DNA of 64,000 bases. It comes from JADCCX01 sp031431475 (GTDB taxonomy: Bacteria > Pseudomonadota > Alphaproteobacteria > Rhizobiales > Beijerinckiaceae). Below, one piece after another: positions 53,113-61,901 of this stretch. Position numbers and translations under genes: made by a program. The notes beneath the pieces are model-generated. The model had not been told where the DNA came from and made no database searches. It saw only the letters and a list, made by a program, of their open reading frames with translations. The first letter of the stretch is position 1, and each line of letters opens with the position of its first letter. The stretch lies in contig JANPDL010000031.1 in the NCBI GenBank assembly GCA_031431475.1, positions 1 through 64,000 on the forward strand. The letters run 5' to 3'.

Positions 53113-54132
53113 TCAGGGAGCTTTCAACTGGTCGCAGACGGACGGTCCCGCCACATCCTCGCAAACCGGGCCACGCCGGAAGTCATCGTAGAAGACCTGC
53201 CAGCTATCCTTCTGGCCACCCTCCCGGTAAGGGCCGAACTTGAAATACTGATTGGGACCAAGACCGGGGCCTTCATGGCCGATGCGGCCCTTGACCGAGA
53301 CTATCCAGGCACCGTCCGCGAAGATCTCGATTTCTCCGCTACCCAAGGGACCGGGTTTGACCTTGACGACAAAGTCGATCCAGCGGGATTCGGCCTTCGG
53401 TAGCTTTCCGCCACGCCGGATGATGGCGATGTCGGAGGCGCAGGTGTCATAGCCACCAAAACTGTCTGGCTTTGCTTCCACCGAAGCTGCCACCAGAACC
53501 CGGGTCTGCTTCGCGGCTGCACGCTGCATCGCGGGAGCCGCACCGGCAGCACAGGACAGTGTATTGTCCTGCGAACCGCGCAGCCGGGACGGCATTGAGT
53601 CGCTATCGATGGTGATCGCAAGATTGCCACGGATGATCCGGATGGCCAGGAAAGGGCTGTAGTCACCGTCAGCCCCCGCCTTGATCTCCCGCTTCCACTG
53701 CGCGACCACGTATCGGTGCGCTGCGGATGGCGGCGTGTCGTCTAGTTTCATCGAAAGCGCGTACCAGAGCGGCTTGTCGTAAGTGGCTAGCACCTCGGGT
53801 TTCTCCCAGACTTCGGCGCGCTCGCTGCAGCCTCGCTGATCCGGGCGGCATTGCGCGACGACGGAGAGCGCCAGCCCCTTGCTACCCGAACGGACAACAT
53901 CGGTCTGCGTGCGGTATTTGCCGGCGCGCTGTTCCTCGTTGTCCTTGTAGAACAGCCCCCCGGCAGGCGCGAAACTCTCACCTTCGAAATCGTCCCGCAG
54001 CCTCAGTTGCGAAGGGTCCGCCAGCGCGCTGGAGATGGACAACAGGCCCGCGAAAAACAGGGCCGCAAGAGAGATGGCTGTTCCGAAGCGGCGTCCGCCC
54101 ACGGCATCGGTGTTTGTGCAGCAAAGGTCCAT
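53113..54132 (-). CDS. Secreted polysaccharide-lyase-like protein (heparin lyase I family)
   Basis: A 339-residue protein with a signal peptide (SLAALFFAGLLSISSALADPS after a longer n-region). The jelly-roll-like lyase pattern is seen from LRDDFEGESF, SGSKGLALSVV and ERAEVWEKPEV to WKREIKAGADGDYSPFLAIR and the terminal QYFKFGPYREGG...VFYDDFRRGP. These match the polysaccharide lyase family that includes heparin lyase I and glucuronan lyase. It likely cuts an acidic exopolysaccharide in the periplasm or outside. It is followed on the same strand, upstream, by the deacetylase gene. Confidence 0.75.
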   Translation of the reverse strand: MDLCCTNTDAVGGRRFGTAISLAALFFAGLLSISSALADPSQLRLRDDFEGESFAPAGGLFYKDNEEQRAGKYRTQTDVVRSGSKGLALSVVAQCRPDQRGCSERAEVWEKPEVLATYDKPLWYALSMKLDDTPPSAAHRYVVAQWKREIKAGADGDYSPFLAIRIIRGNLAITIDSDSMPSRLRGSQDNTLSCAAGAAPAMQRAAAKQTRVLVAASVEAKPDSFGGYDTCASDIAIIRRGGKLPKAESRWIDFVVKVKPGPLGSGEIEIFADGAWIVSVKGRIGHEGPGLGPNQYFKFGPYREGGQKDSWQVFYDDFRRGPVCEDVAGPSVCDQLKAP

Positions 54133-54210
54133 CCGCTCTTCCCTGCCTGTCTCGCCCTGATTCTCGTTATGACTCGCGTTTTCAACGTCTTCAAGCGGCT
54201 ATCGCTGGCT

Positions 54211-54990
54211 TCAGATGCGGTCTGGCACTGCAATCTGCACCAGCAGATCGTCGGGAGCGCTCCACATCGCTGCAGGATGGCGTGAAACGAGGTCGAGGAT
54301 CCCATCCATGACAGACCAGGCCGTAGCATCATGAACAAGATGATGAGCAAGGATTCCAACCGGAGCCCACCCCTGCTCGCGAGCACGGGCGAGTTGTGTC
54401 GCCGTATCCATCGCAACGGCTGCCTCGGTCCGCCCGGTACGGCCCCCTTTCCAGTCCATGAGGTCGATATGGGTGTTCACTTGTGCGAGAGCCGGGCCGA
54501 GATGAAACAGATTGTCGGCGAAGGTCGAAACGGCGCTGAACCCCAGATCAGGCAGTCTGGCCACCACCGCTTTATCGATCCGGTTCCAGGGCGGCACATA
54601 CCAGTCTCCCGCCCTTTCGCCGAAATGCGTGATCAGTCTGGCTCGCGCTGCTGCAAGCTCGGTCAGGATCGGATCAATACCGCGCTCGATAGGCGTTTCC
54701 ACGGATTTCTGTCCCGCCGGTGCATGATTGGTATGCCAGGCGCCATGCATGGCAACCCGAACCATAGGTTCATCCTGCAGCCTTCCAGCGAGAGGTTCCC
54801 CAGTGCGCATGGGAATAACGGCAAGCAGGCATTGCGCGCCATAGAACCTGAGCCTTTGAAGCAGCTTATCCAGTGCGGGTGTTGGTTCCTGAACGTCGTC
54901 ATCGCGCAGCCAAAATCGCGCCTTGCGCCCGGCATCATGCCACCGATCAAGTTCATCGACCAGCATCGCCCAATGATAGCTTTCGTGCAT
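54211..54990 (-). CDS. Polysaccharide deacetylase-like protein
   Basis: A 259-residue protein of the NodB-like fold. FWLRDDDVQEP holds the metal-binding and catalytic Asp pair, MHGAWHTNHAP has the His ligands, and WYVPPWNRIDKAVVARLPDLGF is the motif 3 region. No signal peptide is evident, so it may act in the cytoplasm on a sugar-nucleotide or lipid-linked sugar. Start choices are ATG 54990, 54999 and 55029. It is divergent from the ABC operon and lies 78 bases before the lyase-like gene. Confidence 0.8.
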   Translation of the reverse strand: MHESYHWAMLVDELDRWHDAGRKARFWLRDDDVQEPTPALDKLLQRLRFYGAQCLLAVIPMRTGEPLAGRLQDEPMVRVAMHGAWHTNHAPAGQKSVETPIERGIDPILTELAAARARLITHFGERAGDWYVPPWNRIDKAVVARLPDLGFSAVSTFADNLFHLGPALAQVNTHIDLMDWKGGRTGRTEAAVAMDTATQLARAREQGWAPVGILAHHLVHDATAWSVMDGILDLVSRHPAAMWSAPDDLLVQIAVPDRI

Positions 54991-55097
54991 TGGACACATC
55001 CTATCGCTTGCCTGTAACGTGGGGAACATCTCCCGGGACTAAAAACGCATTAAAGCAGAGAAACGCCCCGGTAACGGGACCGCATCACGAGATCGAC

Positions 55098-57860
55098 TTG
55101 GAACGCAGCCTATTCCGCTTCATCTGGAGAAATAGCCGCCGCCAGCAGCTTGTCGTGCTGGTGATCATCATGTTGTCCCTGCCGTTCTATTTCGCATCGT
55201 TCGACATTCCCAAACGCATTATCAACGACGCCATTCAGGGCAAGGCCTTTTCTGCTCCTGATGCGATGGTGCGCTTCCTCGAGATCAGCCTCCCATTGCC
55301 GGATTTCATGGGCGGCCCAATCAATCTGACCGAAGGTTTCATGGTAACACAGCTTGGCCTGTTGTGGGGCCTCAGCACCGTCTTCCTCGTCTTCGTGATG
55401 ATCAACGGTGCCTTCAAATACTACATCAACGTGATGAAAGGCGTGCTGGGCGAGCGCCTGCTGCGCCGCATGCGCTTTGTGCTGCTCGATCAGTATCTGC
55501 GCTTCCGGCCCGAGGATATCCGCGGCGTCAAACCGTCTGAAGCCGCCAGTATCATCAAGGACGAGGTGGATCCGATCGGTGGCTTTGCGGGTGATGCGTT
55601 CATCCTGCCGGCATTCCTGTCGATGCAGGCCTTGACCGCGCTTATTTTCATTCTTGTCCAGAGCTTCTGGCTGGGTCTGGTGGCATTTTTTGTCGTGCTG
55701 ATCCAGGCCATCGTGATCCCCGCGTTGCGGCGAGAGCAGCTTCGACTGACACAGATGCGCCAGCTGGAATCCCGTAAGCTCGCGGGCCGCGTCGGTGAAA
55801 TCGTCGAGACGACTCCGGCAATTCAGGTCAATGGCTCAGGTACCTACACGCGCGCGGAGATCGGCGGGCGTCTTGCCACCCTGTTCGACATCCGTGTGAA
55901 GCTTTTCAAGCGCAAGTTTGCGGTCAAGTATCTCAACAATCTGCTGGCACAGGTCACGCCCTTTTTCTTCTATGTCATCGGCGGCTATCTGGCCTTGTCA
56001 GGCACATTGAACATCGGCCAGCTCGTGGCAGCCATCGCGGCCTACAAGGACCTGCCGCCGCCGATCAAGGAGTTGATCGACTGGGACCAGAGCCGCGCTG
56101 ATGTGATGGTGAAATATGAGCAGATCACGGCACAATTCCCGGCCACATTGCTGCCGGAGGAAGACACGTCACAGTCCATCGGACATCCGGAGGAAGACGT
56201 ACCGCTCTCCATCAGCGGCTTGAAAGTCGCTGACAAGCGCGGCGCAAGCCTGCTCGATTCGCTGACGCTGACGATTCCGCGCCCCGGACATATCGCCCTT
56301 GTCGGTTCATCAGGCAGCGGTCGCGACGCACTGGCGCGGGTCCTAGGGCGGCAGACCTCCTATTACCACGGCAAGATAGCGATTGGACCGGCGACCTGGG
56401 CGGGCCCCAATCACGGTCGAAGCAGCCTGTTGATGACCTATGCCGGGCAAGACCCGTTCCTGTCATCCGGTTCTCTCAAGGACAATCTGATCGCACCGTT
56501 GCGGCGGGAACCAGAAGATGCCGTCCAGGCCACTGATGCCGCAGCGCGCCGACGACGCCTTGAAGCGGAGCTGAGCGGAACCCCCGCGGTCGCACCAGAC
56601 GAAAGCTGGATAGACTATCGATGCGCGGGTGTATCTTCGATGGACGAATTGGACGAACGTATACTTGCTGTTCTGGACCGCACGGGGCTTGCCGAAGAGG
56701 TCTATCGTCTGGGTCTGAGGAGCAAGATCGATCCTGCATCCGAACCGGAGCTTGTCGCGCGCATTCCTGCAGCGCGGGAGCTGATCTTCAAGAACCTCGC
56801 GGCCAAGGACCTGATGCATCTGGTCGAACCGCTGGACCCTGACCGGTTCAACCAGAATGCGACGCTGGCTGAAAACCTGTTGTTTGGCCGCCAGATCGGG
56901 GCACGGCTGACGGAAGGCCGCTTCGCGTCCGATCCCTACCTCCGGTCAATACTCGAGGCGGAATCGCTGCTGTTTCCGTTGATCGAGATTGGCCTGTCGA
57001 TGGCGGAAACCGCCATTGAAATCTTCGCTGATCTGGAACCGGGTGATCCTCTTTTCGCGCGTTTCTCCTTCATCAGCGCGGAAGACATGCCTGAGTATCA
57101 GCGGCTGGCGGAGCAAGCCCGGTCGCGCGGCAACGTCAGCAAGCTTGCGATGGACGGTCAGGCACGTTTGATCGAGCTGGCTCTCTCCTATGTGGAGGCC
57201 CGGCATCGCCTGCAGCTTGTCACACCACATTTGCGCACCCGGCTGTTGAGGGCGCGCGAAAGCTTCCGCAGGCATTTGCCGCGCTCCTATGCCGCCGACA
57301 TCGAGTTCTATCAGCCTGATCGCTATATGGTTTCAGGAACCTTACAGGACAATCTGCTGTTTGGCCGGGTCGCTTTCGATGCGCCCGATGCCTTGAACCG
57401 GGTGCAGGTTATTGCCCGGGATTCCTTGCGCGAACTGGGCCTTGATCGTGAGATCAACCGGCTTGGCCTCGCCCACGAGGTCGGGCCTTCCGGCAAGTTC
57501 TTGCAGGCCGAGCAACGCGCAAGTCTTGCCCTGGCCCGGGCTCTCCTGCCCAAGGCGGCAATTGTGGTGATTGACGGGGCATTCGGTCCGTTCAGCCCGT
57601 CGGAGACAGCCCAGATGCTGACCGGTATCCGCGCCGAGATGGCGGGCCGTACGCTGATTGTTTCCCTGTCCGACATCGAGCAGGCCGCGACATTCGACAC
57701 GGCTCTGGTCTTCGATGGATCGCGGCTGGCGCAGAGCCGGATCAGCGCACCCGGGGATCGGAAATTAGCCGCAGTGAACATGTCTAGTATTGTGGACATC
57801 AGCCCGGAGCGCGAGACATCCATGGAACTCGTTCAGGAGAGCAGACATGCTGGCCAATGA
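55098..57860 (+). CDS. Degenerate ABC exporter-like protein with repeated Q-loop-type segments
   Basis: About 920 residues. TTG 55098 is taken as start because homology begins with LERSLFRFIWRNSRRQQ; no ATG is in frame nearby and GTG 54873 would overlap the deacetylase gene. Residues about 1-330 are an ABC exporter-type membrane domain with several long helices. The nucleotide-binding part is abnormal. Walker A reads GSSGSGRD (403-410), with Arg for Lys and Asp for Ser/Thr. The signature is lost (GPSGKFLQAEQRASLALARA). Walker B (AAIVVIDG, D826) lacks the catalytic Glu. Three segments resemble the post-Q-loop motif: SSGSLKDNL (456-464), NQNATLAENLLFG (585-597) and MVSGTLQDNLLFG (744-756). ATP-driven export is doubtful. 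It leads an operon with a CNB protein and a cyclase. Confidence 0.8.
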   Translation: MERSLFRFIWRNSRRQQLVVLVIIMLSLPFYFASFDIPKRIINDAIQGKAFSAPDAMVRFLEISLPLPDFMGGPINLTEGFMVTQLGLLWGLSTVFLVFVMINGAFKYYINVMKGVLGERLLRRMRFVLLDQYLRFRPEDIRGVKPSEAASIIKDEVDPIGGFAGDAFILPAFLSMQALTALIFILVQSFWLGLVAFFVVLIQAIVIPALRREQLRLTQMRQLESRKLAGRVGEIVETTPAIQVNGSGTYTRAEIGGRLATLFDIRVKLFKRKFAVKYLNNLLAQVTPFFFYVIGGYLALSGTLNIGQLVAAIAAYKDLPPPIKELIDWDQSRADVMVKYEQITAQFPATLLPEEDTSQSIGHPEEDVPLSISGLKVADKRGASLLDSLTLTIPRPGHIALVGSSGSGRDALARVLGRQTSYYHGKIAIGPATWAGPNHGRSSLLMTYAGQDPFLSSGSLKDNLIAPLRREPEDAVQATDAAARRRRLEAELSGTPAVAPDESWIDYRCAGVSSMDELDERILAVLDRTGLAEEVYRLGLRSKIDPASEPELVARIPAARELIFKNLAAKDLMHLVEPLDPDRFNQNATLAENLLFGRQIGARLTEGRFASDPYLRSILEAESLLFPLIEIGLSMAETAIEIFADLEPGDPLFARFSFISAEDMPEYQRLAEQARSRGNVSKLAMDGQARLIELALSYVEARHRLQLVTPHLRTRLLRARESFRRHLPRSYAADIEFYQPDRYMVSGTLQDNLLFGRVAFDAPDALNRVQVIARDSLRELGLDREINRLGLAHEVGPSGKFLQAEQRASLALARALLPKAAIVVIDGAFGPFSPSETAQMLTGIRAEMAGRTLIVSLSDIEQAATFDTALVFDGSRLAQSRISAPGDRKLAAVNMSSIVDISPERETSMELVQESRHAGQ

Positions 57861-58290
57861 CGTGACGTCCCTGCAACGCATCCCGATGTTCAAGGATGTG
57901 GATACCGCCAAGCTGAAACTGATCGTGCTGGCCAGCCAGCGCGCCAGCTACCGCATCGGTGACCGTCTGCTGACGGAAGGTGAGCGCGCTGACACGGTCT
58001 TCATCATTCTCGAAGGCAAGGCGAATGTGATGCGCAACGATGGCAACGGTGATGTACAGATCGCCCAGGTCGAGAGCGGTGCTGTCGTCGGCGAGATGGG
58101 CGTCGTTCTCGACAAGCCCTATTCCGGGACAATCATCGCAGAAACGCCTGTCACTGTTCTCAGGATCGACAAGCGCACCTTCCTCGATCTCCTGACACAG
58201 GTCCCGCAGTTCTCGCTGGCCCTGATCCGCGAACTGGCGAACCGTTTGCTTGAAACCAGCAACCTCTATGTCAAGGCATTATCCCGATGA
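57847..58290 (+). CDS. Stand-alone cyclic-nucleotide-binding-fold protein
   Basis: A 147-residue protein made of a single CNB (CRP-like) beta-roll plus flanking helices and no DNA-binding domain. IPMFKDVDTAKLKLIVLASQ, IGDRLLTEGERADTVFIILEG and VVGEMGVVLDKPYSGTIIAE follow the family. The phosphate-binding cassette keeps G82-E83, but the Arg that grips the cyclic phosphate appears replaced by Tyr92 (KPYSGT where KPRTAT is usual). It may bind something else or act as a passive subunit. AGGAGA lies before the ATG. It overlaps the ABC gene by 14 bases and the cyclase by four, so a complex of the three is likely. Confidence 0.88.
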   Translation: MLANDVTSLQRIPMFKDVDTAKLKLIVLASQRASYRIGDRLLTEGERADTVFIILEGKANVMRNDGNGDVQIAQVESGAVVGEMGVVLDKPYSGTIIAETPVTVLRIDKRTFLDLLTQVPQFSLALIRELANRLLETSNLYVKALSR

Positions 58291-60029
58291 GTACCAGCCT
58301 GCCAGAGAATGCGAATGCAATGGTTGCGGATGAACCCTGGTATGGTGTGAGAACGATCGAGAGATCGTCGAGGCTGTGGTCGGGCGTGATTCTGATGGTT
58401 TTCGTGACCAGCCATCTCCTCAACCATGCTCTCGGTATCTTCGGTGTTGACGTGATGGGCGTGGCGCAGGAATGGCGCATCATGGTCTGGCGCAGCTGGC
58501 CAGGCACCATGCTGCTTTTTGGTGCCGTTGCCGTTCACGTCTCACTGGCGATCCGCCGCGCCGTCAGCCGCAGGACATGGCGCATGCCGCTGATGGAAGC
58601 GCTGCAGATCGTTCTGGGAGTCCTGATTCCTTTCATGCTGCTCGGCCATGTGGTCGGCACGCGTGTGCTGAGTTCCGTCGGCATCGATGACAGTTACGCC
58701 AATGTTCTAAAGTACCTCTGGCCTGCCAATGCGCTCATGCAGTCGCTGGCGCTCGTGATCGTGTGGAGCCACGGTATCATCGGATTGCACTACGCCTTCC
58801 ACATACGCCGTTGGTACAAGCCACTGAAGGGTGTTCTCGCGATTGTGGCGATCCTGATTCCGGTCCTCGCTCTCGCAGGCTTCGTTGCAGCCGGCCGCGA
58901 GGCGGCACGTCTTACCCTGCCGCCGGAGAACTGGACGGCGGAACAACTGGCGTTGCAGTCCACTGCCTTCACTAATGGCCGCATGGCAATCCTTGCCGTG
59001 CTTGCGCTGGCCGTTGGCTGGATCGCTTTCAGGCTCATCCGGAGCCGCCTGACTGCACATGTGGCGATACGCTACACCGGTCATGGTGAAGTGACCGCGA
59101 CGCCTGGCATGACGCTTCTCGAAATCAGCCGCGCCAACGGCATTCCGCACCCTTCCGCATGCGGTGGCCGGGGGCGCTGCTCAAGCTGCCGTGTTCTGGT
59201 CATCGACGGTCAGGGCGGTCTTGAACCACCCAATGGCATCGAGCAGCGCATGCTGGACAGGATCAGGGCGTCGCAGCATGTGCGGCTGGCCTGCCAGATA
59301 CGCCCTAAGGCCGATTTGGGTGTCCGCATTCTCCTTGGGACGCAGCAGATGCCGGTTGACTCCGGTATATCAGGCGGCTCCCTGGAACTGGGCGCTGAAG
59401 AAGAGTTGACCGTTCTCTTCGCCGATATACGCGGCTTCGCAACGCTGGCGCAAAATCAGCTTCCCGAGGACGTCATCATTCTGCTCAACCGCGTGATGGG
59501 CGAAATGATGCAGGCAGTTGAGGCACGAGGCGGGCGTGTCGCGATGATCCAGACTGACGGCATCATGGCAGTTTTCGGCATGAACGGAAAAACACGTGCT
59601 GGCAGCCGTGCCGCGCTGCATGCAGCGGCGGACATCCTCAAGGCCGTGCATCTTGTCAACAAGGACATCCGCGCCGCGCTGCCGCTGCCCGTCCGCGTCG
59701 GAATCGGCATCCATTCCGGCGCAGTCATCCTGTCGCGTGCCGAGGACAATGCAGGTGGACAGCGTCTGGTGGTGATCGGTGAGGCCGTTGTTATCGCCAG
59801 CAGGCTGGAGGAAGTCACCAAGGAGTTCGCGGCGGATTGCGTGATTTCAACACGTACGATCACGGCTGCCGGATTTTCACCACCTGCGACCCCGGAGCGG
59901 CAAGTTCATTACAAGAATGGTTCCAGCCCTGTGCTTGTCCATGCCTTCGGCGACCGTCAGGAATTGAGATCACTGCTGGGACGTGTGAATGCCCCGACCG
60001 AGCCGCAGCCCGAACCCGCCATCAGCTGA
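58287..60029 (+). CDS. Membrane-anchored, 2Fe-2S-containing adenylate cyclase-like protein
   Basis: A 580-residue protein. About six helices (residues 25-255) carry histidines in places suited to haem (VTSHLLNHALGIFG, AVAVHVSLAIR, LLGHVVGTRVL, VWSHGIIGLHYAFH), like the di-haem anchor of Sinorhizobium CyaC. A plant-type ferredoxin domain follows, with C292-x5-C298-x2-C301 and C336. The class III cyclase domain (about 375-560) keeps metal ligands D380 and D424 and Arg506. It has Met420 for the adenine Lys, Arg493 for the partner Asp and Val502 for the transition-state Asn. Activity is therefore uncertain; it may be a redox-sensing pseudo-cyclase. It starts in the ATGA overlap with the CNB gene. 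Confidence 0.88.
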   Translation: MSTSLPENANAMVADEPWYGVRTIERSSRLWSGVILMVFVTSHLLNHALGIFGVDVMGVAQEWRIMVWRSWPGTMLLFGAVAVHVSLAIRRAVSRRTWRMPLMEALQIVLGVLIPFMLLGHVVGTRVLSSVGIDDSYANVLKYLWPANALMQSLALVIVWSHGIIGLHYAFHIRRWYKPLKGVLAIVAILIPVLALAGFVAAGREAARLTLPPENWTAEQLALQSTAFTNGRMAILAVLALAVGWIAFRLIRSRLTAHVAIRYTGHGEVTATPGMTLLEISRANGIPHPSACGGRGRCSSCRVLVIDGQGGLEPPNGIEQRMLDRIRASQHVRLACQIRPKADLGVRILLGTQQMPVDSGISGGSLELGAEEELTVLFADIRGFATLAQNQLPEDVIILLNRVMGEMMQAVEARGGRVAMIQTDGIMAVFGMNGKTRAGSRAALHAAADILKAVHLVNKDIRAALPLPVRVGIGIHSGAVILSRAEDNAGGQRLVVIGEAVVIASRLEEVTKEFAADCVISTRTITAAGFSPPATPERQVHYKNGSSPVLVHAFGDRQELRSLLGRVNAPTEPQPEPAIS

Positions 60030-60044
60030 ACGGGGCAGATCACC

Positions 60045-61901
60045 ATGTGCGGTTTTGCTGTCTCTATCCAGAGGCATGGCCGGGTTGACCGGAACCGGCT
60101 TCAGGAGGCCTTGCGGCTGCTTGGGCATCGCGGGCCCGATGCCAGCGGCCTCGAGATTGCGCAGATCAAGGGAGCCAATGGCGAGGCCATCGCAGAGGCC
60201 GGAATTGCCCATGCGCGGCTATCTATCCTCGATCTTGATCCGCGCTCGAACCAGCCTTTCCGCATCGGCGAGAACCTGCTGGCCTATAATGGCGAGATCT
60301 ACAATTACCGCGCGCTGGCAACAGGTATGGACCTCGCGACGACAGGCGACACCGAGGTTTTCCTGCGCCTGCTGATGCGCGGCGACGGAAATGCGTTGCG
60401 TGACGCTAACGGCATGTGGGCCTTCTGCTGGCTCGATCAGGCAAACCGCAGGCTGGTGGCGGGCCGCGACCGTTACGGCAAGAAGCCGCTGTTCTATGCC
60501 ATGGAGGACGACGCCATCTATTTCGCGTCGGAACCAGCGGCGCTGGCGGCCCTGATGGGGCGGCCGATGGCCATGCGTCCGGCTACCCTCGACAGCTTCA
60601 TAGCTGACGGCTGGCTCTTCCCCGATCCATCGGGCGAGACTCATCTGGAAGGCATCCGCGATGTTCGTCCCGGCTACAGCATGAGCCTCAATCTGGAGAC
60701 ATGGGCGCTGGAAGAGCAATACGCTTTCTCCTTCCCTGTAAATAACGGGCAACCGAAAGATAATCTCACCGCTGACGCCCTCGCACCCCTTTTGGCAGAT
60801 GCCGTTGAAGCGCGGCTTGTCTCGGATCGCAAAGTTGGGCTGTTTCTGTCGGGCGGCGTCGACAGTTCGCTGATCCTGTCCGTGCTGGCCGCGCGCGGCC
60901 TGACGCAGGACGTGGTCTGCATCACCGGAGATGCGGGCAAGAGTGATGACGCACGCTATGCAAAGATGTGCATCGAACAGCTGGGTATCGAGGCGTTGAA
61001 TGTGCCGCTGCCCTATGGATCACTGGGCCTTGAACAGTTCCTCGCGGTCTGCAAGGCGCAGGCCAAGCCGTTTCCGCTGATCGGCAATGTGCTGGGCATG
61101 CATGCGCTCTACAAGGCCGTGGCCGAACATGACATTCGCGTGGTGCTCGACGGCAGTGGTGCCGACGAGATTTTTGGAGGTTACTGGCACCGCTATTTCG
61201 CCTATGCGCTGCGCGACGCTGAAATGGCTGGCGACAGGGCCTGGATCGAGGCGGTGCGCCCGTCGATGCCGCGCAGCTTCCGCCATCAAGATGGCGGCAA
61301 CGGCTGGATACCCGAGCGCGAGATACTGCCGGATCTTGATCTGGCCGAGCTCAACCGGGATATGCGGGCAACTCTCCTTGCAACGCCCTCTCATGACCCG
61401 ATGCTGGGCTTTGAGGGCACTCTGGGCGAAGCGTTGATCCGCGATGCGACTGCAGGACGCATGCAGGAATGGCTCTGGCAGAACGACCGCAACGCCATGG
61501 CATCGAGCATCGAGAACCGCAGTCCGTTCCTGGACTATCGCCTGATGGCCTGGGCTACCACGCCCTACCACGCCAAGTTCAACGGCGTCTGGAACAAGCA
61601 CGAATTGCGCAATCTGTTCCTGCGCTTTGTGCATCTACCCACAGCGGAGCGCACGGACAAGCAGGGGTTCCGCTGGTCCTACAGCCAGTTTTTCAAACAG
61701 AATCTGGAACCCGTGCTGGCCATGATCGCCGGTTCGGTCATGGCGTGCCGGTATATCGAACCGGGTCGGTTCGCAGATGGGGTGAGGAGCGGGCGTGTCT
61801 CCCACGACAGCAAGCTGCTCCATCGGCTGACGGTGGTTGCAGGTCTCGAGGCGACCGGACTTGGTTTCAGCGAGGCGGGATGGGCAAGCCGACGGATGTA
61901 A
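60045..61901 (+). CDS. asnB: Glutamine-hydrolysing asparagine synthase-like amidotransferase
   Basis: A 618-residue two-domain enzyme. Cys2 starts the Ntn-type glutaminase (MCGFAVSIQ; HRGPDASG; AYNGEIYNYRALA). The synthetase half has the PP-loop FLSGGVDSSLILSVLAARG, LDGSGADEIFGGYWHRY and SIENRSPFLDYRLMAWA. Besides making asparagine, relatives in surface-polysaccharide loci amidate uronic acids or other carboxyls. Given the nearby deacetylase, methyltransferase and glycosyltransferase, that second role is plausible. It follows the cyclase by 15 bases, so it is probably the fourth gene of that operon. Its 3' end overlaps the convergent glycosyltransferase gene by 35 bases. Confidence 0.92.
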   Translation: MCGFAVSIQRHGRVDRNRLQEALRLLGHRGPDASGLEIAQIKGANGEAIAEAGIAHARLSILDLDPRSNQPFRIGENLLAYNGEIYNYRALATGMDLATTGDTEVFLRLLMRGDGNALRDANGMWAFCWLDQANRRLVAGRDRYGKKPLFYAMEDDAIYFASEPAALAALMGRPMAMRPATLDSFIADGWLFPDPSGETHLEGIRDVRPGYSMSLNLETWALEEQYAFSFPVNNGQPKDNLTADALAPLLADAVEARLVSDRKVGLFLSGGVDSSLILSVLAARGLTQDVVCITGDAGKSDDARYAKMCIEQLGIEALNVPLPYGSLGLEQFLAVCKAQAKPFPLIGNVLGMHALYKAVAEHDIRVVLDGSGADEIFGGYWHRYFAYALRDAEMAGDRAWIEAVRPSMPRSFRHQDGGNGWIPEREILPDLDLAELNRDMRATLLATPSHDPMLGFEGTLGEALIRDATAGRMQEWLWQNDRNAMASSIENRSPFLDYRLMAWATTPYHAKFNGVWNKHELRNLFLRFVHLPTAERTDKQGFRWSYSQFFKQNLEPVLAMIAGSVMACRYIEPGRFADGVRSGRVSHDSKLLHRLTVVAGLEATGLGFSEAGWASRRM

